A DNA stretch of 64,000 nt from G963677085 sp963677085 (GTDB lineage Bacteria > Planctomycetota > Planctomycetia > Pirellulales > Thermoguttaceae), in the NCBI GenBank assembly GCA_963677085.2, contig CAXXFH010000004.1:4340001-4404000 (forward strand), written 5' to 3'. Below the pieces are notes generated by a model. It was not told where the DNA came from. It ran no database searches and saw nothing but the letters and a program-made list of their open reading frames with translations. Positions 33,412-42,068 of this stretch are shown one piece after another. Position numbers and translations under genes: made by a program. Position 1 is the stretch's first letter, and the number at the start of each line of letters is the position of its first letter.

Positions 33412-34296
33412 TTGGAAGAAGCTATCCAAAAAGCCGATGTCCTGATCGAAGCCCTCACCTGGATCCGCCGGTTTCGCGACAAGGTTACCGTGATCAAGCT
33501 GGGCGGCAGCGTGATGGAAAACGAGGTGGCCATGATCCACCTCCTGCTCGACGTGGTCTTCATGGAAACCGTCGGTATGCGGCCCGTCATCATTCACGGT
33601 GGCGGGGCGGCAATCAGCAATGCCATGTTCGAGGCCGGGCTTCAATCGCGTTTTGTGCATGGCCGGCGTTACACGGACCAAGCCACGTTGGATATCGTCG
33701 AAAAAGTGTTGGCCGGCGAAATCAACGATCGCATCGCCCGGCAGATCAACGACTTGGGGGGCCGTGCCCAGGCGCTGAACTTCCGCACCACCAACGTCCT
33801 GGTCGGCGAACCGCTGGTTTTGCGTGGGCCCGACGGCGAACCGATGGACTTAGGGCATGTGGGCCACGTGACTCGCGTAGACCGCCATACGATCGAACAC
33901 ATGTGCTACGCCGGCATTGTGCCGGTGATCCCCTCGATGTGTATTACCGAAGACGGGCAGAAACTGAATGTCAACGCTGACACGGCCGCCACGGCCATCG
34001 CCCAGGCGTTGGGGGCCGAAAAGCTGGTTTACCTCAGCGATGTCAACGGCGTACGGCGCGACAAGGACGATGCCGAGTCGCTGATGCACTCGCTCAGCGC
34101 CGACGAAGCGCAACGCATGATCGACGACGGCTCGATCGACTCGGGCATGATTCCCAAGGTGCAGGCCTGCCTGGAAACACTGGGCAAAGGGGTTCACAAG
34201 GTACACATCATCGATGGACGCCTGCGGCACTCCCTGTTGTTGGAAGTTTATACGAGCAAAGGTATTGGAACCGAAATCGTGCGTTCCGAAGCATAA
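33412..34296 (+). CDS. argB: Acetylglutamate kinase
   Basis: The product is 294 aa from TTG 33412. GGGGAG lies 7-8 bases upstream; the alternative GTG 33370 sits only a few bases after a terminator T-run and is unlikely. ArgB phosphorylates N-acetylglutamate, step 2 of arginine synthesis. Amino-acid-kinase motifs: VTVIKLGGSVMEN, PVIIHGGGAAISN, GLQSRFVHGRRYTDQATLD, LNVNADTAATAIAQALGAEK, VYLSDVNGVRRDKDD and SGMIPKVQACLETLGKGVHK with HIIDGRLRHSLLLEVYT. No N-terminal kinked helix of the Arg-inhibited hexameric type is obvious beyond ~20 residues, so feedback inhibition is uncertain. Confidence 0.96.
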   Translation: MEEAIQKADVLIEALTWIRRFRDKVTVIKLGGSVMENEVAMIHLLLDVVFMETVGMRPVIIHGGGAAISNAMFEAGLQSRFVHGRRYTDQATLDIVEKVLAGEINDRIARQINDLGGRAQALNFRTTNVLVGEPLVLRGPDGEPMDLGHVGHVTRVDRHTIEHMCYAGIVPVIPSMCITEDGQKLNVNADTAATAIAQALGAEKLVYLSDVNGVRRDKDDAESLMHSLSADEAQRMIDDGSIDSGMIPKVQACLETLGKGVHKVHIIDGRLRHSLLLEVYTSKGIGTEIVRSEA

Positions 34297-34398
34297 GGCG
34301 GCTTGCGCCGCCAACCAAACGGTGCTGCCATACCCAGTCGAGAACCTGCTCCCGTTGGTCGCCGATCTTTGTCAAAAACTTAACGATCTTTGAGGTTA
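34297..34398 (-). repeat. Family B repeat, copy B4, abutting argB stop
   Basis: Read on the minus strand it has AACCTCAAAGATCGTTAAG and CGACCAACGGGAGCAGG, then GGTTGGCGGC. It begins at the first base after argB TAA and ends where C2 begins. Confidence 0.8.
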
Positions 34399-34530
34399 TT
34401 GCTTTGTCAAACCTAAAAAATGGGGTGCCATGCTCACGCTTGCGTGGGCATGTTCCTCGGGATTTCAGCATGTCCACGCAAGCGTGGACATGGCACCCAC
34501 AACCTCTAGCTTAAGAGTTGACAAAGCACT
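34399..34530. repeat. MITE-like family C, copy C2 (132 bp)
   Basis: The ends are TTGCTTTGTCA and TGACAAAGCACT, with TA nearby on both sides. Inside: GGTGCCATGCTCACGCTTGC with GTGGGCATG as hairpin 1, and CATGTCCACGC-aa-GCGTGGACATG as hairpin 2, then GGCACC. It differs from C4 (49382-49514) at only a handful of positions. Confidence 0.85.
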
Positions 34531-34604
34531 AATAGTGTAGAGCGACCGAACCGAAGTGGTTGGCGACGTGTCGTTAGTGGTTTATTGGATGCCAGAGGTG
34601 AGAT

Positions 34605-34666
34605 GGGTGCCACTGGCTGCTTGTCAGCCAGTGTTGAGCACGGGCATACAAGCTGCCCGTGGTACC
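34605..34666. repeat. Family D module D3
   Basis: GGGTGCCACTGGCTGCTTGT, with CAGCCAGTG closing hairpin 1; CACGGGCATACAAGCTGCCCGTGG (two arms) is hairpin 2; it ends GGTACC. It lies 42 bases before the argD start. Confidence 0.75.
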
Positions 34667-34707
34667 GGAATTGCGATTTGTTGAAAAGTGTCTGAAGGAG
34701 ACTCGCT

Positions 34708-35925
34708 GTGCAATCGACGCATTCGCTCAGTTCCGCCGAAACCATCCAGCTATTCGATCGCTACGTAGTTCCCAACTACGGGCGGTATCCGGTGGCGCTG
34801 GTCCGTGGCGAAGATTCCCATGTGTGGGACAGCGAGGGCAACCAGTATCTCGACTTCTTCCCCGGCTGGGGATGCAACCTGCTGGGGCACTGTCCCGGGC
34901 CGGTCGTCGAGGCGGTTCGCGAACAGGTGGGCGAGTTGATCCACGTTCCCAACTCGTGGTACATGGAAGCCCAGGGCCGTTGGGCACAAATGCTCAGCGA
35001 GCGAAGTTTTGGCGGCCAGGCGTTCTTCTGTAACTCGGGAACCGAGGCCAACGAAGCGGCCATCAAACTCGCCCGGCTCCATACGCCCAAGCATCGCTAC
35101 AAAATCATTACCTTCGAAGGCGGTTTCCACGGCCGAACGCTCGGTAGCACCTCGGCCACGGCCCAACCGAAGTATCACGAGGGCCTCGGCCCGTTGATGG
35201 CCGGCTTCGTTTACGCTCCGTACGGCGACCTCGAGGCGGTCGCGAAGCTTATCGACGACGAAACGGCGGCCATCCTCATCGAGCCGATCCAGGGCGAAGG
35301 GGGAATTCGCATTCCGCCCGAGGGATTCCTCGCCGGGCTGCGCCAACTGGCCGACGATAACGAATTGCTGCTGATGTTCGACGAGGTGCAAACCGGGTGC
35401 GGCCGCACGGGCGAATGGTTCGGCTACCAGGTGTTCGACGTGGAGCCCGACGTGATCACCTTGGCCAAGGCCATCTGCGGGGGCATCGCCGGCGCCGCGA
35501 TGATCACCCGACCCGAGATCGCCCCCAGCCTGCGTCCCGGCATGCACGCCGCCACGTTCGGCGGTAATCCGATCGCCGCGCGAGCCGGGATCGCAACAAT
35601 TGAGATGATCGAACAGCAAAATCTACTCGCAGCCGCCAAAACGCTGGGCGAATTGTTCCGGCAGCGGTTCACCGAACTGCAGGGCGAGTGCGACTTGATC
35701 CGCGACGTCCGCGTTGAAGGGCTGATGATCGGTTTAGAACTGACCATCGAAGGCGCTGCGATCGTGAAGGCCTGCTTGGACCGTCGCCTGTTGATTAACT
35801 GTACGCAGGGCACGGTCATACGGCTGTTGCCGGCCATGACGTTGACGGAAGACCAGGCCCATCAGGGCTGCGACATTTTGGGCGAAGTGATTAAAGCCCA
35901 AACCGCGACAAACGGTTCGAACTGA
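34708..35925 (+). CDS. argD: Acetylornithine aminotransferase
   Basis: The protein has 405 aa, starting at GTG 34708 with AAGGAG seven bases upstream. It converts N-acetylglutamate semialdehyde to N-acetylornithine with glutamate as donor (PLP enzyme, class III). Seen: YLDFFPGWGCNLLGHCPGPV, FFCNSGTEANEAAIKLAR (cofactor phosphate site), FEGGFHGRTLGSTSATAQPK, EPIQGEGGIRIPPEGFL, LLMFDEVQTGCGRTGEWFGY, and LAKAICGGIAGAAMI with the Schiff-base Lys. It lies in argB-argD-argF order, but about 410 bases of repeats separate it from argB, so it may have its own promoter. Confidence 0.96.
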   Translation: MQSTHSLSSAETIQLFDRYVVPNYGRYPVALVRGEDSHVWDSEGNQYLDFFPGWGCNLLGHCPGPVVEAVREQVGELIHVPNSWYMEAQGRWAQMLSERSFGGQAFFCNSGTEANEAAIKLARLHTPKHRYKIITFEGGFHGRTLGSTSATAQPKYHEGLGPLMAGFVYAPYGDLEAVAKLIDDETAAILIEPIQGEGGIRIPPEGFLAGLRQLADDNELLLMFDEVQTGCGRTGEWFGYQVFDVEPDVITLAKAICGGIAGAAMITRPEIAPSLRPGMHAATFGGNPIAARAGIATIEMIEQQNLLAAAKTLGELFRQRFTELQGECDLIRDVRVEGLMIGLELTIEGAAIVKACLDRRLLINCTQGTVIRLLPAMTLTEDQAHQGCDILGEVIKAQTATNGSN

Positions 35926-35950
35926 AAGAAAGGGTTGGATTTTTGCAGTC

Positions 35951-36070
35951 TGCTCCCCTCTCCCTGTGGGAGAGGGGTCGGGGGTGAGGGCAGTCACGGT
36001 CGCGCAGGCAAGACGAGACACTCTCTGCCGAGTCGCCCTCACCCTAGCCCTCTCCCAGAGGGAGAGGGAA
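35951..36070. repeat. Dispersed palindromic repeat family H between argD and argF
   Basis: CCCCTCTCCCTGTGGGAGAGGGG (two arms) and, 75 bases on, CCCTCTCCCAGAGGGAGAGGG (two arms). An outer pair GGGGTGAGGGC / GCCCTCACCC is also inverted. An in-frame N-terminal extension of argF would be a translation of this repeat. Confidence 0.8.
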
Positions 36071-36126
36071 CCTCGATTTTGATGTCTGCAAAAGTCCGGC
36101 ATAAACCATCGCCAGGAGCCTTTGCG

Positions 36127-37047
36127 ATGCGACACCTGATCACGCTGGCCGATCTAAATACCATCGAAATCGAACGGATCTTCTCTATCACGGAAGATAT
36201 GAAGACCAAGCTCCAGCAGGGCCTGCGCGAGGCGATTCTGCCCGGTCGGGTGATGGCCCTGCTGTTCGAGAAGCAGTCGCTGCGCACCCGGGTGAGTTTT
36301 GAGGCCGGTATGACGCATCTCGGCGGTTCGTCGATGTACCTGGGCACCGACGTGGGCTTCGGTAAACGCGAAAGCATGGCCGATTTTGGCCGCGTGCTCA
36401 GCGAATACGTCGACGTGATCGTCGTCCGAGCGTACAAGCACCAGACGGCCGTCGATCTGGCCGAACATTGTACGTGTTCGGTGATCAACGGGCTGACCGA
36501 CTTCTGCCACCCCTGCCAGGCGCTGGCCGATTTGTATACCATCCGCGAGCTGTGCGGTTCGCTCAAAGGGCACACGCTGGCCTGGGTGGGCGATGCCAAC
36601 AACGTGGCCCTTAGCTTGGCGCTGGGATGCGGCAAGCTGGGGATGCGGATGACCATGGCCACGCCCGAGCCGTATCAGTTCGATCAAGACACGTTTAATT
36701 GGCTCAAGCGGCAAGTGCCCACGTTAGACCTGACGGTTACCACCGATCCGGCCGAAGCCGTTTGCGATGCGGTGGCCATTTACACCGACGTGTGGGCAAG
36801 CATGGGACAGGAGTCGGAGCGAGAGGTTCGCCAGCGGGATTTCGCGCCCTACCAGGTGAACGCTAAGTTGATGGCCTGTGCGCAAAAGGGCGCCGTCTTC
36901 ATGCATTGCCTTCCCGCCCGACGCGGCGAAGAAGTGACCGACGAAGTGATCGACAGCTCGCAAAGCGTGGTCGTCCAACAGGCCGGCAACCGGATGCACG
37001 TGCAGAAAGGCATCGTTGCCTGGATGCTCGCTGCGAAGTCGTCGTAG
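36127..37047 (+). CDS. argF: Ornithine carbamoyltransferase
   Basis: The protein has 306 aa from ATG 36127, with CAGGAG about 9 bases upstream. It forms citrulline from ornithine and carbamoyl phosphate. Motifs: KQSLRTRVSFEAGMTHLGG (the carbamoyl-phosphate S-x-R-T-R loop, with Leu in the usual Thr place), ADFGRVLSEYVDVIVVRAYK, FCHPCQALADL, WVGDANNVALSLA, TDVWASMGQE (ornithine side) and MHCLPARRGEEVTDEVID (HCLP). Length and motif order are normal. Confidence 0.96.
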   Translation: MRHLITLADLNTIEIERIFSITEDMKTKLQQGLREAILPGRVMALLFEKQSLRTRVSFEAGMTHLGGSSMYLGTDVGFGKRESMADFGRVLSEYVDVIVVRAYKHQTAVDLAEHCTCSVINGLTDFCHPCQALADLYTIRELCGSLKGHTLAWVGDANNVALSLALGCGKLGMRMTMATPEPYQFDQDTFNWLKRQVPTLDLTVTTDPAEAVCDAVAIYTDVWASMGQESEREVRQRDFAPYQVNAKLMACAQKGAVFMHCLPARRGEEVTDEVIDSSQSVVVQQAGNRMHVQKGIVAWMLAAKSS

Positions 37048-37124
37048 CGGTTTAACGACTATTGATTCCGAGGTTGAGTGTGGAACACTTCGTTGCGTTC
37101 TGCCCCCGCAATCCGGGCTCCCGT

Positions 37125-37163
37125 TGGTCGCCCTCGTTCCACAAGCAATGCAGGATCCAATAG
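37125..37163 (-). repeat. Family A degenerate right half A5
   Basis: GGGCTCCCGTTGGTCGCC and GCAATGCAGGATCCAATAG align with the family A minus-strand end, with several changes. It lies between argF and rph. Confidence 0.45.
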
Positions 37164-37324
37164 TTCCCACGCTTTGCGTCACGAAACCACGGCAAACGCC
37201 GTGCTCCGACAGGCGTACGTCGCGCAGCGCGACGTAAAACTTTGTTGTCGTGCGTTCCCACGCGAAGTACGAGAACGAGGCAACTTCTCCAATCAAAAAT
37301 CCCACATCCCAAATCATCAATCCT

Positions 37325-38041
37325 ATGCGCCCTGACAAACGCCGCCCGACCCAGCTTCGTCCCATCAAAATCAAACGTCATTTTACCAAGGCGGCTGACG
37401 GCAGTGTGCTGATCAGCGCCGGGGCGACCACTGTGCTCTGTACGGCCAGCGTCGAACGGAGCGTGCCGCCGTGGATGGCTGGCGAGGGCCGCGGTTGGGT
37501 TACGGCCGAGTACAGCATGTTGCCCGGCAGCACCAGCCCTCGCAAACGGCGCGACCGGGGCGGGAAGATCGACGGCCGTACGACCGAGATCCAGCGACTC
37601 ATCGGCCGCAGCCTTCGGGCGGTCGCCGACTTGGACGCCTTGGGCGAGCGATGCGTCACGGTCGACTGCGACGTGCTCGAAGCCGACGGCGGCACGCGAA
37701 CCCTGAGTATCACGGGCGCCTTCCTTGCTTTGGTCGACGCTTTGCGAACCCTCGAGCCCAAGGGCCCGTTGCCGCTGCGCGACAGCGTGGCCGCCGTGAG
37801 CGTGGGCCTAGTCGACAATCGGGCGGTGCTCGACTTGAACTACGAGGAAGACTTTGCCGCCAGCGTCGACATGAACGTGGTCATGACCGGCGGCGGTCGC
37901 TTCGTCGAAGTCCAAGGCACCGGCGAGGAAGCCACCTTTTCGGAAAAGGAACTCGCCGCCCTACTGAAACTGGCCAAAAGCGGCATCGGCGAACTGACGA
38001 CCATCCAACAAAAAGCCCTGGGCCGGGCGTGGCCGTTTTGA
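37325..38041 (+). CDS. rph: Ribonuclease PH
   Basis: The product is 238 aa from ATG 37325. It trims tRNA 3' ends by phosphorolysis. Conserved: RPDKRRPTQLRPIKIKRHFT, then GSVLISAGATTVLCTASVE, GEGRGWVTAEYSMLPGSTSP, GRTTEIQRLIGRSLRAV, VTVDCDVLEADGGTRTLSIT and SVGLVDNRAVLDLNYEEDFA; all are RNase PH signatures. Directly upstream is an A/T tract of the AAATCCC type (37291-37320), and no good ribosome site is seen. It may be read from argF, 277 bases upstream. Confidence 0.95.
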   Translation: MRPDKRRPTQLRPIKIKRHFTKAADGSVLISAGATTVLCTASVERSVPPWMAGEGRGWVTAEYSMLPGSTSPRKRRDRGGKIDGRTTEIQRLIGRSLRAVADLDALGERCVTVDCDVLEADGGTRTLSITGAFLALVDALRTLEPKGPLPLRDSVAAVSVGLVDNRAVLDLNYEEDFAASVDMNVVMTGGGRFVEVQGTGEEATFSEKELAALLKLAKSGIGELTTIQQKALGRAWPF

Positions 38042-38126
38042 GGTGAGTCAAACCGGAAACGATGGTTCCAGATCCTCGCCAAAAGAGGCGAGAGGCGTCG
38101 GTCCCGTTTAGTGTTTTTTCGTCTTT

Positions 38127-38198
38127 AGTGCTTTGTCAACTCTTAAACCACAGGGGTCGTGGGCATGGCACCCCATTTTTTTGGTCTGCTAAAGCACT
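38127..38198. repeat. MITE-like family C, short copy C3 next to IS630
   Basis: The ends are AGTGCTTTGTCA and TGCTAAAGCACT around only ~48 bases with GGCATGGCACCCC. It touches the left boundary of the IS630-type element at 38200 through a CTAG. Confidence 0.75.
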
Positions 38199-38242
38199 AG
38201 TACGCCTTCCATGAAATTGTTTCCGGTGGTATAAGCACCGGC

Positions 38243-39354
38243 ATGAAGGAACACATTGTACGCCTCAAGGACGAGGCCCGACAGCATTTGCAGGAGTTGG
38301 TGCATACCGGCACGCGATCCGTGCGTGTGGTTCGGCGTGCCTTGATTCTGCTGAAATCAGATGAAGGATTCACGGATGAGGAGATTGCCGAACACGTTGG
38401 TTGCACGGATCGAACTGTTCGCAGTATGCGTAAACGGTTCTGTACCGGGAGTTTAGAGGAAGCGTTGTACGACGCCCCTCGATCCGGTGCTCCGCCCACG
38501 TTTACGCCACGGCAGAAGCAGCAAGTCGTGGCGTTGGCTTGCAGCGATCCGCCGGAGGGCCGCGTCCGCTGGACGCTGGAACTACTCTGCGTGCACGCCG
38601 TGAAACGAGGCTTCGTCGATTCGATCAGCAAGAGCGAGGTTGCGTTGTGGCTGAAAGAGCACGACATGAAGCCATGGCGAAAAAAACATGGTGCATTCCG
38701 AGACTCACCGAAGAGTTTCGCGACAGAATGGAGGACGTCCTCGACCAGTATGAAAAGGCGTTCAACCCGAGAGAACCGTTGATTTGCATGGACGAGCAGC
38801 CGTATCAACTCCTGGACGATACGTGTCCCTTCAAGCCTGCCGTACCAGGCAAGGCGGCTAAGCAGGACTACGAGTATCGTCGTTGCGGCACGTGCAGTAT
38901 CTTTGTCGCCGTTGAGCCGAAAGGTGGCAAACGCTTCGTCCAGGCTCGGCGTCATCGCAAACGGGCCGATTTCGCACGATTCGTGCGTGATCTGCTTCAG
39001 CGTTATCCCAAGGCTCGTCGGATTCATTTGGTTCTCGACAACCTCAACACGCACAACGAAAAGTCCCTCATCGAAACGTTTGACGCCACGAAAGCGAAGC
39101 AATCTCTGCGACGCATCGTATGGCACTACACACCCAAGCACGCCAGTTGGCTGAACATGGCAGAAATTGAAATCTCCGTGTTGACCAAGCAATGCCTCGG
39201 GCGACGGATTCCTACAATCGAAGAAGTTCAACGTCATGCGGCGACTTGGGCCCGCGACCGAAATCGCCGCAAAGCCATAATCGACTGGACCTTCAATAAC
39301 AACGACGCCCGCCGAGTGTTCCCGGAACTATACCGGAAGAAACTTGCTGGATGA
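38243..39354 (+). CDS. IS630-type transposase made by -1 frameshifting
   Basis: Two overlapping frames form one protein of ~370 aa. The first (38243-38782 if read alone) has HTH helices: GFTDEEIAEHVGCTDRTVRS and YDAPRSGAPPTFTPRQKQQV. The second (to 39354) carries the DDE domain: LICMDEQPYQLL (D), IHLVLDNLNTHNEKS (D) and WLNMAEIEISVL (E). The join is KPWRKK in frame 1 continuing as KTWCIPRLTEEF after a -1 slip at seven A (38680-38686). IS630 elements often use this. The first frame alone would end in 30 nonsense-like residues. No damage is seen. Confidence 0.88.
38680..38686 (+). other. Slippery A7 frameshift site
   Basis: The heptamer A AAA AAA is in the right phase (CGA AAA AAA CAT) for -1 slippage and lies exactly where the two transposase frames must be joined. 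Confidence 0.75.
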
Positions 39355-39556
39355 CGTACTAGAAGCTGTTTCAAAACCTATTCCGGGGGGGTTCGGTGTA
39401 TCGTCGAATTGTCCTTTTTCCCGAAAAAGATGTCAGCAAGCAATGCTGTTGGCAACCCCTCATAAGCCAGATTTGAAACCGCCTCTAGTCCCTTGCGATG
39501 CCTTGAATTAACGTTCTGCAATTCGCCAAGCGTTTTGAATTTGCGAGGTGGGACCT

Positions 39557-39985
39557 TCACGAATAGAACTCGCCGTGGCCCACGGCCTCGAAGGCGTTGG
39601 GGAAATGTTCGATCGTGGGATCGTGTTGGTCGTCGGGCCAAGTGACGGCCACCACGTCGAATCGGGCTGGCTGGTCGAGCAGCCCGTGGTGTTTTAGATA
39701 TGTCACTGCCAGCCGCGTGAGCCGTCGCTGCTTGTTGAGATCGACCGCTTCGGCCGGGTGGCCGTGTTCGGTCGAGCGGCGAGTTTTGACTTCGACGAAG
39801 ACGATCGTATCACCGTCGATTGCGATTAAGTCGATCTCGCCACCGTAGGGACGCGTACTTCGGGCGAGAATCTTGTAGCCCTGCCGACGCAGAAATCGGG
39901 CGGCGGCCGCTTCGCCCCGCTGTCCCAGCGTCTTCTCTGGGAGCCAACGCCACGGCCAACGTTGGAGCAGATCCCAGAGGGCCAT
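39557..39985 (-). CDS. yraN: YraN/UPF0102 family endonuclease-like protein
   Basis: The product is 142 aa. It has the restriction-endonuclease-like core: LGQRGEAAAARFLRRQGYKI, ARSTRPYGGEIDLIAIDGDT (G-E-I-D) and IVFVEVKTRRSTEHG (E-V-K), then NKQRRLTRLAVTYLK and FDVVAV. These D/E-x-K positions match a nuclease fold. UPF0102 members are frequent next to rplS, as here (after rplS on the same strand). The cellular role is unknown. Confidence 0.9.
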   Translation of the reverse strand: MALWDLLQRWPWRWLPEKTLGQRGEAAAARFLRRQGYKILARSTRPYGGEIDLIAIDGDTIVFVEVKTRRSTEHGHPAEAVDLNKQRRLTRLAVTYLKHHGLLDQPARFDVVAVTWPDDQHDPTIEHFPNAFEAVGHGEFYS

Positions 39986-40288
39986 CGCGCAGCCTTCTCA
40001 CGTGTTATCGTGCAGCTTTCTCACCTGTCGCTGAGGCGTGGATGTAGCACCCGACCGATGGCCGGGCAAACCTCAATGACCACATCCCAAATGCCCAATG
40101 AAATCCCAATGACCAAGCCCTAGCGGCGGCCGTTTTGCCGTGCGTCGGTGGCCCGAGCGATTGCGTTGGTCATTCGTACTTGGTGCTTTACTGGTCATTG
40201 AAGCTTGAGCATTCGGATTTGCACCGAACGGCAGTGGCGGACAAGCCGCCACTGGCACCCGATCGATCCATCGAAGACCAACAAAGCT

Positions 40289-40687
40289 CTACTCTTTGTT
40301 GTTGAGATCGGCGGCTCGCTGCTCGCGATCTTGGCGGTCGATGCGGCGTTCTTTCAGACGAACGGCCTTGCCGACGCGGTCGCGGAGGTAGTAAAGCTTC
40401 GCCCGACGGACCACGCCCGCCCGTTTGACTTCGATCTTGGCGATTCGCGGCGAGTGCAGCGGGAACTTCCGTTCGACGCCTTGGCCCTGGACAATACGGC
40501 GGACGGAGAACATCTCGCGAGTGCCGCTGCCGCTGCGGGCAATGACCACGCCGTTGAAGATCTGGATCCGCTCTTTTTCGCCTTCGAGAATCCGGCAATG
40601 CACATCGACCGTGTCGCCGATCTCGAAGTACGGCAGTTCGTCTTTCTTGCTGGTCTTTTCGACCAAGCCCATCAATTGTTGGCTCAT
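40289..40687 (-). CDS. rplS: 50S ribosomal protein L19
   Basis: The product is 132 aa. Signature: FEIGDTVDVHCRILEGEKER, IQIFNGVVIARSGSGTREMF, VRRIVQGQGVERKFPLHSPR and VKRAGVVRRAKLYYLRDRVG. It sits on the 30S-50S interface. It is 88 bases downstream of trmD in the usual rpsP-trmD-rplS order. Confidence 0.97.
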   Translation of the reverse strand: MSQQLMGLVEKTSKKDELPYFEIGDTVDVHCRILEGEKERIQIFNGVVIARSGSGTREMFSVRRIVQGQGVERKFPLHSPRIAKIEVKRAGVVRRAKLYYLRDRVGKAVRLKERRIDRQDREQRAADLNNKE

Positions 40688-40775
40688 CGTACTCCCTTTC
40701 GTCAGTCGAGCAGGCGGCCCACGGCCCCTGCGATAGTATGTTTTGTGTGTTCGGCGAGTTGTCTATTCGTGTCGT

Positions 40776-41489
40776 TTATTCGCGGCCGCCGGTTTCTGCG
40801 CCATCGTCCAATAAATCAGCCCTGCGCTCTCGTGTCCGCTGACGGCTGTTTTCATCGCGCCACTGAGCAATCGCCTCGTGGTTGCCGCTGAGCAGGATCT
40901 CGGGCACCTCGAGCCCTCGATACTCTCGCGGCCGTGTGTACTGGGCAAACTCCAGTAGTCGTCCTTCGCTCGAAAAGGAATCATACTGGCTGCTGTCTTC
41001 GTCGCCGAGCACGTCGGGCACGAGCCGGATCACCGAGTCGATCACGGCCATCGCGGCGACTTCTCCTCCGTTGAGGATGAAGTCGCCAATCGATATCTCT
41101 TCCGGTTTCAGGACCGAACGGATGCGTTCGTCGAATCCTTCATAACGGCCGCACAACAACAGGATCCGCTGGTTGCGGGTCGCCAATTGTTCGACCATCG
41201 GCTGATCGAGCCGTCGTCCCTGCGGGCTGAGCATGATCAAATGGCCGGGATCGGCGTCCTGCTCTCGCACCGCTTCGACACACTCGACCACCGGTTCCAC
41301 TTTCAACACCATGCCCGGCCCACCGCCAAACGGCCGGTCGTCGACCGAATGGTGTCGGTCGTGAGTCCAGTCGCGAATGTTGTGCAACCGCACGTCGACC
41401 AGACCCCGATCAATCGCACGCTTCAGCACGCTTTGGCCCAGGTATCCCTCAAAAATACCGGGAAACAGGGTCAAGACATCGAAACGCAT
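40776..41489 (-). CDS. trmD: tRNA (guanine-37-N1)-methyltransferase
   Basis: The protein has 237 aa from ATG 41489. It methylates G37 of tRNAs reading CNN to prevent frameshifting, with SAM as donor (SPOUT knot). MRFDVLTLFPGIFEGYLGQS is the standard start. HHSVDDRPFGGGPGMVLKVE, VIMLSPQGRRLDQ-like LSPQGRRLDQPMVEQLA, ILLLCGRYEGFDERI and SIGDFILNGGEVAAMAVIDS form the knot. The stop of rpsP is 14 bases upstream, so the genes are coupled. rimM, often between them, is absent. Confidence 0.96.
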   Translation of the reverse strand: MRFDVLTLFPGIFEGYLGQSVLKRAIDRGLVDVRLHNIRDWTHDRHHSVDDRPFGGGPGMVLKVEPVVECVEAVREQDADPGHLIMLSPQGRRLDQPMVEQLATRNQRILLLCGRYEGFDERIRSVLKPEEISIGDFILNGGEVAAMAVIDSVIRLVPDVLGDEDSSQYDSFSSEGRLLEFAQYTRPREYRGLEVPEILLSGNHEAIAQWRDENSRQRTRERRADLLDDGAETGGRE

Positions 41490-41503
41490 GACAAGCGACA
41501 AAC

Positions 41504-41977
41504 CTACTCAGTTTTGTTTTCTTCGGTCGGCGCTTCGGCAGCGGCGTCCGCGGGCTGTTCGGCCGGTGCTTCGGCAACCGGTGCTTCGGCCGGCTGTTCT
41601 TCGGCGGGGGCCGGTTCCGCTTCCTTCTTCACCAGTTTACCCGGACGGGGCGACCACGATGGCGGCTCGGGACGGCGCCGCTGCTCGGCGATCCGCTCCA
41701 GGGCCTGCTTCTGCTGCTCCAAGTGGGTACCTTCAGAACCGTACTTCTTGATCAGCACCTTAACCTTGTCGCTGGGTTGGGCTCCCACGCCAAGCCAATA
41801 GCTGACGCGTTCGCCGTTGAGCACCGCTCGGGCGTTGACGTCGGGGACCATGGGATCGTAGGTACCGAGCTCCTCAAGCACCCGACCGTCGCGCGGGGTG
41901 CGGATATCCATCGCACAGATGCGATAGAAGGGTCGGTGCCGCCGACCGAATTTTTTCATCCGAATTCGTACTGACAC
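41504..41977 (-). CDS. rpsP: 30S ribosomal protein S16 with Ala/Pro/Glu tail
   Basis: The product is 157 aa. The core (1-85) is normal bS16: MSVRIRMKKFGRRHRPFYRI, DIRTPRDGRVLEELGTYDPM and VSYWLGVGAQPSDKVKVLIK. The C-terminal ~65 residues are low complexity (KKEAEPAPAEEQPAEAPVAE) and not part of the usual protein. Long acidic tails on ribosomal proteins are common in planctomycetes. It is between ffh and trmD. Confidence 0.96.
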   Translation of the reverse strand: MSVRIRMKKFGRRHRPFYRICAMDIRTPRDGRVLEELGTYDPMVPDVNARAVLNGERVSYWLGVGAQPSDKVKVLIKKYGSEGTHLEQQKQALERIAEQRRRPEPPSWSPRPGKLVKKEAEPAPAEEQPAEAPVAEAPAEQPADAAAEAPTEENKTE

Positions 41978-42068
41978 GCTACTCTCCTCGTGAGCTACAA
42001 ATAGTGAATGTTGGTTTTTGTTGATCCTTTTGTAGGGGCAAGCCGCGAACGGCCGGATAACCCCCCGG

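Larger units (their letters stand above)
38200..39359 (+). mobile_element. IS630/Tc1-mariner-type insertion sequence
   Basis: TA flanks (38198-38199 and 39360-39361, within CTAG on both sides) and imperfect terminal repeats, GTACGCCTTCCA versus GTACGTCATCCA, enclose one frameshifted transposase. A TA target duplication is the rule for this family. The size is ~1160 bp. Confidence 0.85.

Noticed and set aside
35935..36126. Long N-terminal extension of ArgF (64 residues)
   Set aside because: It translates palindromic repeat H; ArgF motifs and a ribosome site begin at 36127.
41187..41801. Plus-strand Ala/Ser-rich frame of ~204 codons over trmD and rpsP
   Set aside because: Shadow of two well-identified genes on the other strand.
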